NCBI GenBank assembly: GCA_017469325.1
Contig: JAFUGO010000090.1
Location: forward strand, 1 to 7,030
Origin: Mogibacterium sp.
GTDB taxonomy: Bacteria; Bacillota_A; Clostridia; Peptostreptococcales; Anaerovoracaceae
DNA length: 7,030 nt
Reading direction: 5' to 3'
In this document: piece after piece, positions 1 to 6,033 of the stretch
Layout: every line of letters starts with the position of its first letter
Numbering within the stretch: the stretch's first letter is position 1
Program-made: the position numbers and the translations under genes
Notes under the pieces: model-generated
What the model was told of the DNA's origin: nothing
Database searches by the model: none
What the model saw: only the letters and a program-made list of their open reading frames with translations

Positions 1-21
1 CCGATTAATTCGTTCTTTTTG

Positions 22-51
22 GTGACATTGCGCATCGCCCTGTGATATAAT
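22..51 (+). promoter_or_regulatory. Probable housekeeping promoter of asnS
   Basis: A perfect -10 box TATAAT lies at 46-51 and is preceded by TG at 43-44, giving an extended -10 (TGaTATAAT). A -35-like GTGACA (five of six matches to TTGACA) lies at 22-27 with an 18-base spacer. Transcription would start near 57-60, leaving a leader of about 45 bases. That is too short for a T-box riboswitch, which often controls synthetase genes in Bacillota. The upstream 21 bases hold no recognisable feature. Confidence 0.75.
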
Positions 52-89
52 CTTACGGCTAGCGCGATGCGCCGGCATATTTCAATTCC

Positions 90-97
90 AAAGGAAA
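90..97 (+). promoter_or_regulatory. Ribosome binding site that decides the asnS start
   Basis: AAAGGAAA at 90-97 has its AGGA core seven bases before the ATG at 103. The in-frame upstream ATG at 67 has no purine-rich site before it and lies only a few bases after the expected transcription start, so 103 is the better start. Confidence 0.7.
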
Positions 98-102
98 CAG
101 GC

Positions 103-1497
103 ATGAAAGACATAGAGATCAAAGAGCTTTTCAGAAACACCGGAGAGTACGCAGACAAAGAGGTAATGATCTACGGATGGGTCAGGGGCAACAGAAGTTC
201 CAACCAGTTCGGATTCCTCTCGGTCAATGACGGCACATTCTTCACACCGGTGCAGGTAGTTTATGAGGCAGACAAGCTGTCCAACTTCCAGGAGGTAGCC
301 AAGTACCGCCTGAGCGCCGGCGTAAAGGTAAAGGGCACACTGGTGCTCACACCTGACGCGAAGCAGCCGTTCGAGATCAAGGCAGAAGAGATCACACTTG
401 AAGCCGACTCTGACTCCGACTATCCGCTCCAGAAGAAGCGCCACTCGATGGAATTCCTGAGAGAGATCGCTCACCTGAGACCTCGCAGCAACACATTCTC
501 CGCTGTATTCAGAGTCAGGAGCGTTGCGGCTTACGCGATCCACAAGTTCTTCCAGGAGAAGGGCTTCATCTATGTACATTCGCCGGAGATCACCTGCAGC
601 GACGCAGAGGGCGCGGGCGAGATGTTCCAGGTAACGACTCTCGACCTCGACAACCTTCCGCGCGATGCTGAGGGCAACATCGACTACAGCAAGGACTTCT
701 TCGGCAAGAAGGCAAACCTGACTGTATCGGGCCAGCTCGAAGGCGAGATCATGGCGCTTGCTTTCCGCAACATATACACATTCGGACCGACGTTCCGCGC
801 AGAGAATTCCAACACTGCAAGGCACGCATCGGAGTTCTGGATGATGGAACCCGAGATGGCGTTCTGCGATATCAACGGCAACATGGACCTGGCAGAGGAG
901 ATGATCAAATTCATCATCAGCTACGTCATGGAGAAGTGCCCTGAAGAGATGCAGTTCTTCAACTCCTTCATCGACAAGGGCCTGCTCGAGAGACTCAACC
1001 ACATCGTGAATTCGGACTTCGTCCGCATCACATACACAGAGGCGGTAGACATACTGCAGAAGTCCGGCAAGAAGTTCGAGTATCCGGTAGAGTGGGGACT
1101 CGAGCTCCAGACAGAGCACGAGCGCTACCTCACAGAGGAAGTCTTCAAAAAGCCGATGTTCGTCATCAACTATCCTAAGGACTGCAAAGCCTTCTACATG
1201 AGGCTGAACGACGACGGCAAGACGGTAGCGGCTATGGACATGCTGGTACCGGGAGTCGGAGAGATCATCGGAGGCAGCCAGAGGGAAGAGAGATACGAGG
1301 TGCTCCTTGACAGGATCCACGAGCTCGGTCTCGAAGAGTCGACATACGACTGGTATCTCGACCTCAGAAGATACGGCGGCGTCTTCCATTCGGGCTACGG
1401 CCTGGGATTCGACCGCATACTCATGTATCTGACGGGCATGAGCAACATAAGAGACGTCCAGATGTTCCCTAGGACACCTGGCAACGCCGAATTCTAG
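103..1497 (+). CDS. asnS: Asparaginyl-tRNA synthetase (AsnRS), class IIb
   Basis: This enzyme charges tRNA-Asn with asparagine using ATP in the cytoplasm. The 464-residue product matches the usual bacterial length (about 465). An N-terminal OB-fold anticodon-binding domain spans about residues 15-105 ([11 protein letters not shown] at 21-31), followed by the class II catalytic core. Motif 1 is near [12 protein letters not shown] (153-164). Motif 2 is [15 protein letters not shown] (227-241) running into EFWMMEPEM, the wording typical of AsnRS rather than AspRS. Motif 3 is [15 protein letters not shown] (431-445) with the ATP-binding arginine. The start at 103 is preferred over the in-frame ATG at 67, which would add 12 unusual residues and lacks a ribosome binding site. 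No terminator is visible before the next gene, 45 bases downstream, so the two are probably co-transcribed. Nothing looks truncated. A long open frame on the opposite strand (82-1542) is a codon-bias shadow. Confidence 0.97.
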   Translation: MKDIEIKELFRNTGEYADKEVMIYGWVRGNRSSNQFGFLSVNDGTFFTPVQVVYEADKLSNFQEVAKYRLSAGVKVKGTLVLTPDAKQPFEIKAEEITLEADSDSDYPLQKKRHSMEFLREIAHLRPRSNTFSAVFRVRSVAAYAIHKFFQEKGFIYVHSPEITCSDAEGAGEMFQVTTLDLDNLPRDAEGNIDYSKDFFGKKANLTVSGQLEGEIMALAFRNIYTFGPTFRAENSNTARHASEFWMMEPEMAFCDINGNMDLAEEMIKFIISYVMEKCPEEMQFFNSFIDKGLLERLNHIVNSDFVRITYTEAVDILQKSGKKFEYPVEWGLELQTEHERYLTEEVFKKPMFVINYPKDCKAFYMRLNDDGKTVAAMDMLVPGVGEIIGGSQREERYEVLLDRIHELGLEESTYDWYLDLRRYGGVFHSGYGLGFDRILMYLTGMSNIRDVQMFPRTPGNAEF

Positions 1498-1542
1498 AAA
1501 CAAAACACGACAAACCATAAAATCACTTACCAGGAGGAACAA

Positions 1543-3483
1543 ATGAAAGGCTATTCAAGCGACAAGATCCGCAACATCGTACTGCTGGGACACGGCAGCA
1601 CAGGCAAGACCACTTTCCTTGAAGCTGGCCTGCTGAACACAAAGGTTATCAGCAGACTCGGAAAGGTTGAGTCGGGCAACACAGTATCCGACTACGAGAA
1701 GATGGAGATCGAGAAGGGATACACCATCAACCAGACTCTCGTACCGGTAGAGTATAAGGGCACAAAACTCAACTTCATCGACACACCGGGATTCTTCGAT
1801 TTCGCAGGTGAGGCAAGAGCGGCTCTTTCGACAGGCGCAACAGCCATCATCATGGTCGACGCTTCGTCCGGCATCCAGGTCGGAACAGAAAAGGCATGGG
1901 ATCTTGTTAAGGAATACAACTCGCCTACATTCTTCGTGATCAACAAGATCGACAAAGATAACGTAAACGTTGACGAAGTCATCGCAGCAGTTCAGGACAA
2001 GTTCGGAACAGCATGCGTTACACTCGACGACAAGGACGCACTCGACGAGGCAGTTGCAGGCGCAGACGAGGAGCTCATGGAGAAGTTCTTCGAGGGCGAG
2101 CCGTTCACAGATGAGGAGTTCGCTCACGGTCTGGCAATGGGTATCCACAACGGAGACATCATGCCTATCCTCACAATGAGCGCTATGACAGGCGACGGAG
2201 TCGACGAAGTTCTCGATTCCCTCTGCAAGTATGTACCGAAGCCTGAGACAGTAGTCACAGCAGCTAAGGACGCAGATGACAACGACATCGAGATCGCATG
2301 CGATCCGGCAGGAGACCTCGTTCTCTACATCTTCAAGACACTTGCTGACCCGTTCCTCGGAAAGATCTCATATGCAAAGGTAGTTTCGGGCACACTCAAG
2401 TCCGGAGCTGACGTATACAACCCACGTTCAGAGAAGTCTGAGAAGCTCGGTTCCGTATTCTTCGTAAGAGGAAAGAGCCAGGAGATGACAGACACAGTAG
2501 TCGCAGGCGACCTGGTAGCTCTCGGAAAGCTCCAGAACACAAAGACAGGCGACACTCTCTGCTCAAAGGCTAAACAGGTAACAGTTAAGCCTGCAAGCTT
2601 CCCTACACCTTGCTACTTCGTAGCTGTAGAGGCTTCGGACAAGAACGAAGACGAGAAGATGGCTCAGGGCCTCTCAAGACTCATGGAAGAGGATCCTACA
2701 TTCGTTCTCGAGAGAAACGCTGAGACACACCAGACTCTGCTCGGCGGCCAGGGAGACATCCAGCTGGGAATCATCCAGGCTAAGCTCAAAGACAGATACG
2801 GCGTAAGCGTAAACGTGATCCCTCAGAAGATCGCTTACAGAGAGACCATCAAGGGCACATCCGACGTTCAGGGTAAGCACAAGAAGCAGTCCGGCGGTGC
2901 AGGCCAGTACGGAGACGTTCACATCAGATTCTCGCCATCCCAGGAGGAAGGCCTCGAGTTCAGCGAAGAGCTGTTCGGCGGATCTGTTCCTAAGAACTAC
3001 GTACCTGCAGTTGAGAAGGGACTCCTCGAGTGCATGGAGAAGGGCCCTCTGGCAGGATGCAAAGTACAGAACATCAAGGCTGTCCTCTACGACGGTTCTT
3101 ATCACGAAGTAGACTCCAACGAAGTATCATTCAAGATCGCTGCATCGCTGGCGTTCAAGAAGGGTATCGTTGAGGCAAGACCTTGCCTGCTCGAGCCTAT
3201 CATGAAGCTCGAGATCACGGTTCCTGAGCAGTACGTAGGAGCTGTAATGGGCGACATGCCTAACAGACGCGGTATGGTTCTCGGTATGGATTCCGCACCT
3301 GGCGGACAGGTACTCCACGCTGAGGCACCTCAGGCAGAGCTCTTCGACTACGCTATCGCGCTCAGATCGATGACTCAGGCAAGAGGATCCTTCACTGTTG
3401 AGTTCGCAAGATATGCCGAGCTGCCAAGCAACCTGGCAGACAAGGTAATCGCTGCTTATAAGGCTTCCTTAGAAGATAAGTAA
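1543..3483 (+). CDS. Elongation factor G-like GTPase (EF-G paralogue, EF-G2 type)
   Basis: A 646-residue translational GTPase of the EF-G superfamily, cytoplasmic and expected to act on the ribosome. Visible GTPase motifs are the P-loop GHGSTGKT (16-23), a switch I region around EIEKGYTIN (55-63), DTPGF (80-84), NKID (134-137) and SAM (213-215). Domain II lies at about 255-345 and domain III at about 355-430. Domain IV lies at about 433-550, with QSGGAGQYGDV at 449-459 and the tip loop GSYHEVDSNE at 518-527. Domain V lies at about 552-640. It departs from housekeeping EF-G in two ways: the switch II His after DTPG is Phe84, and the G' insert (with its GVVDL-type strands) is mostly absent, which explains the short length against about 690-704. 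TetM-type protection proteins have similar length but keep DTPGH, so I favour the EF-G-like paralogue. A strong AGGAGG (1532-1537) sits five bases before the ATG. Codon use looks like that of a well-expressed gene. Its exact role is unknown. Confidence 0.9.
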   Translation: MKGYSSDKIRNIVLLGHGSTGKTTFLEAGLLNTKVISRLGKVESGNTVSDYEKMEIEKGYTINQTLVPVEYKGTKLNFIDTPGFFDFAGEARAALSTGATAIIMVDASSGIQVGTEKAWDLVKEYNSPTFFVINKIDKDNVNVDEVIAAVQDKFGTACVTLDDKDALDEAVAGADEELMEKFFEGEPFTDEEFAHGLAMGIHNGDIMPILTMSAMTGDGVDEVLDSLCKYVPKPETVVTAAKDADDNDIEIACDPAGDLVLYIFKTLADPFLGKISYAKVVSGTLKSGADVYNPRSEKSEKLGSVFFVRGKSQEMTDTVVAGDLVALGKLQNTKTGDTLCSKAKQVTVKPASFPTPCYFVAVEASDKNEDEKMAQGLSRLMEEDPTFVLERNAETHQTLLGGQGDIQLGIIQAKLKDRYGVSVNVIPQKIAYRETIKGTSDVQGKHKKQSGGAGQYGDVHIRFSPSQEEGLEFSEELFGGSVPKNYVPAVEKGLLECMEKGPLAGCKVQNIKAVLYDGSYHEVDSNEVSFKIAASLAFKKGIVEARPCLLEPIMKLEITVPEQYVGAVMGDMPNRRGMVLGMDSAPGGQVLHAEAPQAELFDYAIALRSMTQARGSFTVEFARYAELPSNLADKVIAAYKASLEDK

Positions 3484-3484
3484 A

Positions 3485-3596
3485 GCGGCGTTGCCGCAAG
3501 GTCGGAAGCCTTGACCTTCGTCGGCTTCGCTCCTTCGGTAAAAGAAGGAGCAGGAAGAGAAGTAAGCATGATCTCCGGGGGGCTGTGCCCCACCGG
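3485..3596. repeat. Multi-hairpin intergenic block, candidate extragenic repeat or structured 3' UTR
   Basis: Four stem-loops are packed into 112 bases after the EF-G-like gene. They are GCGGC/GCCGC (3485-3489 with 3493-3497), AAGGTC/GACCTT (3498-3503 with 3513-3518), a perfect 8-bp GCTCCTTC/GAAGGAGC (3529-3536 with 3544-3551), and a 9-bp stem 3575-3583 with 3587-3596 carrying one bulged A at 3592. The second stem competes with GAAGCC (3505-3510) pairing GGCTTC (3523-3528). None is followed by a T-run on either strand, so they are not standard intrinsic terminators. Such GC-rich stacked hairpins are typical of dispersed extragenic repeats (REP- or MITE-like). Only one copy is in this window, so repeat status is inferred. 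A structured RNA or RNA-stability element is the alternative. Confidence 0.4.
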
Positions 3597-3636
3597 TAAA
3601 AGCACTGATTAAGAAGATCAAAAACAAATATCATCA

Positions 3637-3667
3637 AGAGCCCTCACCGCTTACGGATGAGGGCTCT
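3637..3667 (+). other. Strong stem-loop just upstream of the protease gene
   Basis: AGAGCCCTCA (3637-3646) pairs perfectly with TGAGGGCTCT (3658-3667). The stem can extend by CCG/CGG (3647-3649 with 3654-3656) around a bulged A at 3657, leaving a CTTA loop. It ends six bases before the AGGAGGT ribosome binding site of the protease gene. No T-run follows on the + strand, so it is a poor Rho-independent terminator. It could be a decayed terminator for the asnS/EF-G-like transcript, a 5' stabilising hairpin, or a control element. A weak -10-like TATCAT at 3629-3634 overlaps its upstream edge but lacks a good -35. Confidence 0.5.
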
Positions 3668-3687
3668 CAAACTAGGAGGTATTAGAC

Positions 3688-4749
3688 ATGAATATGATCG
3701 ACAGTTCAAATGCGAAGGAGCATTCGTATCCTGTTTACGGAAGACAGTTCATATCGTACAAATGGTATAAACCTGTCCTGGTTTTCATATTGTTTACATT
3801 GTTCTATCTGATCCTTTCGGTAGCCCTTGTTATAGGGGTGGCGGTCTTTCTGGGAAACGGGTCTATAAACGGTTCTGTTTCGGAGACCGCAAGCGGCGTC
3901 TTTTCACAGAGTTATGACGATATGGACCTTGCCAACGCATGGCAGTCGGTAGTAAACCTCGGAAGTGTTGCCGTGATGATCCCTGCGTTGTGGCTCGCGG
4001 CAAAAATAGTGCGTGACAGACCGTTCTCATCCTATTCGTCTGCAAGAGGCGGATGGAACGGCAAGGTATTCTGGAAGTCTCTTCTCGTATCTGTCATCTG
4101 CCTGGCTGTCCCGATGATCATAAAGGATCTCTTCGTTGAGCACCGCATCAATGATTTCGATATGAAGTTCACTCTCACAAGTTTTGCGGTAGTGACCATC
4201 CTCGGTCCTCTGCAGTGTATCGGTGAAGAGTACGCGTTCCGCGGACTTCTCATGCAGACCTTCGGATCCTGGTTTAAGGTACCTGTCATAGCTGTGATCA
4301 TACAGGCACTCGTATTCATGTCGATGCATCCGTACGATACGGTCGGAAAGATCGGAATAATCGCTTCGGGCCTTGTATTTGCGTTTACCGCATGGATAGG
4401 CAGAGGCATAGAGGTCTCGTCTGCATACCATGTTGTCAACAACATGACTATCTTCTACCTGCAGGGAATGAACCTGACGGAGATATCGAGCAGCACGACA
4501 GTGAAAGATCTTATATTTGAGCTCTGCACAGGAGCCCTTTATGTACTCGTTATCTTCATCATCAGCAAAAAGACCGACTGGTTCAGTAAGATCAAGCGCG
4601 AAGATGCTGCTGAGTGGAACCAGAGGATAGAAGACAAGATCGCCCGCAAAGAGGCAAAAGCAGAAGCAAAGGCGGAGAAGAAAGCCGCCAAGGAAGGACC
4701 TGTTGGAGCTCACGACGAAAGCGCTCCGGGTAAGCATTTCAAAAATTAA
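3688..4749 (+). CDS. CPBP/CAAX-type intramembrane metalloprotease family protein
   Basis: A 353-residue multi-pass membrane protein of the CPBP (Abi/CAAX protease and bacteriocin-processing) family. The three family motifs are complete: EExxxR as E180-E181-YAF-R185, FxxxH as F210 to H214, and HxxxN as H248 to N252. Together they form the putative metal/active site within the membrane. Hydrophobic segments fall near 29-55, 88-106, 129-148, 162-177, 197-213, 222-238 and 274-292. After the last one comes a hydrophilic tail with an Ala/Lys/Glu-rich run (about 318-337), likely cytosolic and helical. Members take part in prenyl-protein processing in eukaryotes and in bacteriocin maturation or immunity in some bacteria; most bacterial ones have no known substrate. 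No bacteriocin or peptide gene is seen nearby. AGGAGGT at 3674-3680 sits seven bases before the ATG; ATG 3694 is a weaker alternative. It appears monocistronic, with a terminator 12 bases after the stop. Confidence 0.88.
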   Translation: MNMIDSSNAKEHSYPVYGRQFISYKWYKPVLVFILFTLFYLILSVALVIGVAVFLGNGSINGSVSETASGVFSQSYDDMDLANAWQSVVNLGSVAVMIPALWLAAKIVRDRPFSSYSSARGGWNGKVFWKSLLVSVICLAVPMIIKDLFVEHRINDFDMKFTLTSFAVVTILGPLQCIGEEYAFRGLLMQTFGSWFKVPVIAVIIQALVFMSMHPYDTVGKIGIIASGLVFAFTAWIGRGIEVSSAYHVVNNMTIFYLQGMNLTEISSSTTVKDLIFELCTGALYVLVIFIISKKTDWFSKIKREDAAEWNQRIEDKIARKEAKAEAKAEKKAAKEGPVGAHDESAPGKHFKN

Positions 4750-4760
4750 CAGAAACAGGC

Positions 4761-4792
4761 GGACCCTGCCGCTGAAGGCGGGGCCAGTTTTT
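4761..4792 (+). terminator. Intrinsic terminator of the CPBP protease gene
   Basis: A GC-rich stem pairs 4761-4770 with 4777-4785, with one bulged A at 4763 and a G-U pair at 4767/4780, closing a six-base loop. The T-run at 4788-4792 follows two bases later. It begins 12 bases after the protease stop codon. Confidence 0.8.
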
Positions 4793-4850
4793 GATTTCCG
4801 GCAGAGGGTACCTCCCGGGCAGCTTTCTTCTTAAAAATGTTATAGATTCA

Positions 4851-4883
4851 TTTTTATAAGTAGGAGGTTCGGGTATAGTATAC
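4851..4883 (+). promoter_or_regulatory. Possible promoter of the lipoprotein gene with an 11-base inverted repeat
   Basis: A -10-like TATAGT lies at 4874-4879, with only a weak -35 candidate TTTTTA at 4851-4856 and a 17-base spacer. The -10 lies within GTATAGTATAC (4873-4883), an inverted repeat with a single central base that could be a regulator site. An A/T-rich stretch (4831-4860) precedes it. Since a terminator closes the previous gene, a promoter is expected between 4793 and 4913. The exact position is uncertain. Confidence 0.4.
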
Positions 4884-4928
4884 GCGGAAGAAATTGGGAC
4901 ATTCCAATACATAAGGAGGGACAGTGAA

Positions 4929-5822
4929 ATGAAAAAGAAATTAGCGTTACTGCTCAGCCTGGCTATGGTACTGACATTCGCTCTTTCGGCATGCGGAGAA
5001 GGCAGCGAAAGCGCAGATCAGGATCTTTCCGACAGCAAGTATGTAGGAACATGGGTCTCGGATTCCATGTCGTTCGCCGGTGAAGAGGGCGATATGCAGA
5101 GCGTCTTCACTCTGACTCTGAACGGAGACGGAACCGGTACTCTTACAGGCGAAGAGGCAGACGGAACTGAAGATGTGTCAAGCATCACATGGTCGCTCAC
5201 AGATGAGGGCTTCAAGACCGAGGGTGACGCCAAGATGGATTTCAAGGATGACGGCGATGCCATCGTGACAAAACTCCTGGGCGTTGAGATGCGGCTCGTT
5301 AGAGAGGGAGAGGGCGAGACTGCTGATGCAGCTGAAGGAAATACCTATGGCTATACCGGCACAGACCCTGTTGAAGCGGCGTGCTATCAGTATATGGTAG
5401 AGACGGTTGCCAAGGACTTTGAGCCTGCTGATGTAAGCATCCCGACTGTGAACATCATTGCCAAAGATGACTCGGCTGAGGATGAAGTCCTCGTTTACGG
5501 AGACTTCTGGGTAGAAAACTACAATATTGACGGAGATACACTCAAGTGCGTTTCCGGCGGAAACTTCCCGGGCTGCATGCATGTAAGCAAGGCGGACAAC
5601 ACTGTGACCGCTTTTGATCAGGTCGCTGACGGCAGCAACTTTGAGCCAAGCGCAAAGGAGATCTTCGGTGACAATTATGACGCGTTCATGAAGGTCTACA
5701 GCGACAGCGATGCGCGCACGGAACTCAGAAGTAAGACAGTATCCGACTATGTCAAGCAAAACGGCCTTGATGTGAACTACTATCAGGACGAAGGATGGGA
5801 TCCTGTGGAGATCAGCAAGTAA
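4929..5822 (+). CDS. Secreted lipoprotein of unknown function, two apparent domains
   Basis: A 297-residue protein with a type II signal peptide: MKKK, a hydrophobic stretch and the lipobox L19-S-A-C22. It should be lipidated on Cys22 and anchored to the outer face of the membrane. A Ser/Asp/Glu linker follows. Residues about 37-126 look beta-rich, with GTW at 40-42, LTLNGDGTGTLTG at 62-74 and ITWSLTDEGF at 86-95; this pattern recalls lipocalin-like domains of bacterial lipoproteins. A second region from about 144 (TDPVEAACYQYMVE) begins with a helix and continues with beta-type segments and Cys207/Cys216, which could form a disulfide. I do not recognise a named family for it; an NTF2- or cystatin-like alpha+beta fold is a guess. 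The whole protein is strongly acidic. AAGGAGGG (4913-4920) lies eight bases before the ATG. It is flanked by terminators on both sides, so it is a single-gene unit just before a two-component operon. Confidence 0.85.
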   Translation: MKKKLALLLSLAMVLTFALSACGEGSESADQDLSDSKYVGTWVSDSMSFAGEEGDMQSVFTLTLNGDGTGTLTGEEADGTEDVSSITWSLTDEGFKTEGDAKMDFKDDGDAIVTKLLGVEMRLVREGEGETADAAEGNTYGYTGTDPVEAACYQYMVETVAKDFEPADVSIPTVNIIAKDDSAEDEVLVYGDFWVENYNIDGDTLKCVSGGNFPGCMHVSKADNTVTAFDQVADGSNFEPSAKEIFGDNYDAFMKVYSDSDARTELRSKTVSDYVKQNGLDVNYYQDEGWDPVEISK

Positions 5823-5861
5823 TACCGGATGCGTTCGTCGCAGACGATACGGTCAGACACG

Positions 5862-5892
5862 GAGCCTGCTCGTGATGAGCGGGCTCTTTTTT
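5862..5892 (+). terminator. Intrinsic terminator of the lipoprotein gene
   Basis: GAGCCTGCTC (5862-5871) pairs with GAGCGGGCTC (5877-5886) over ten base pairs with one G-U pair, around the loop GTGAT. A run of six T follows immediately (5887-5892). This is a classic Rho-independent terminator 40 bases after the stop codon. Confidence 0.93.
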
Positions 5893-5947
5893 GATCGCGT
5901 TTTTACACGATGTGCTTGCCGTTATCACCCAAACGACACGCTTATTG

Positions 5948-5969
5948 TGATATACTGACTACGTATACG
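5948..5969 (+). promoter_or_regulatory. Probable promoter of the two-component operon with a palindrome at the start site
   Basis: TGaTATACT (5948-5956) is an extended -10 sharing the nine bases TGTGATATA with the asnS promoter; no good -35 is present. Transcription would start near 5963. The perfect palindrome CGTATACG (5962-5969) covers that position and could be an operator, for example for autoregulation. A leader of about 70 bases follows. Confidence 0.55.
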
Positions 5970-5997
5970 GACCGGAGAAGCGGCGGCCGGTGAGCCG
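5968..5997 (+). other. Possible stem-loop in the response regulator leader
   Basis: ACCGG (5971-5975) can pair with CCGGT (5987-5991). After a three-base bulge (5992-5994), outer CGG/CCG pairs (5968-5970 with 5995-5997) can extend the stem. It is modest in length, has no T-run and lies well before the ribosome binding site, so any function is uncertain. Confidence 0.2.
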
Positions 5998-6033
5998 TTC
6001 CGCACAGAAAACGAAAAAGAACGGAGGGATCCG

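Noticed and set aside
1..102. T-box or other riboswitch before asnS
   Set aside because: The promoter at 22-51 leaves only about 45 bases of leader, with no terminator or T-box sequence.
82..1542. 486-codon open frame on the - strand covering almost all of asnS
   Set aside because: asnS is unmistakable in the opposite direction. The reverse frame stays open because of codon bias, its product is Leu/Val/Arg/Glu/Asp-heavy with no recognisable motif, and no ribosome binding site stands out.
1555..2148. 197-codon - strand open frame inside the EF-G-like gene
   Set aside because: Shadow of a strongly biased gene; Cys/Leu/Val-rich low-plausibility product without motifs.
1543..3483. Tetracycline-resistance ribosomal protection protein (TetM-like), suggested by the similar length
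   Set aside because: TetM-type proteins keep DTPGH and have different G-domain wording; the short length here comes from the missing G' insert.
3568..3612. 14-codon + strand mini-frame (MISGGLCPTGKSTD) with a purine-rich stretch at 3552-3559, before the 3637 hairpin
   Set aside because: It resembles a leader-peptide layout, but it has no run of regulatory codons, lies within the hairpin block and no good promoter precedes it. Chance is more likely.
3392..3637. 81-codon - strand open frame running through the intergenic hairpin block
   Set aside because: It overlaps the EF-G-like 3' end and the hairpins, has low-complexity Leu/Arg runs and no sign of being a real protein.
4027..4737. 236-codon - strand open frame inside the protease gene
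   Set aside because: The + strand carries all three CPBP motifs; the reverse product has no domain signature.
3688..4749. Bacteriocin immunity or maturation locus built around the CPBP protein
   Set aside because: No small peptide precursor, leader peptidase or ABC exporter is seen next to it; the gene looks monocistronic.
4862..4868. AGGAGGT, a strong ribosome binding site sequence with no start codon at proper spacing
   Set aside because: No ATG, GTG or TTG follows at usable distance; it is upstream of the likely promoter -10 and probably coincidental.
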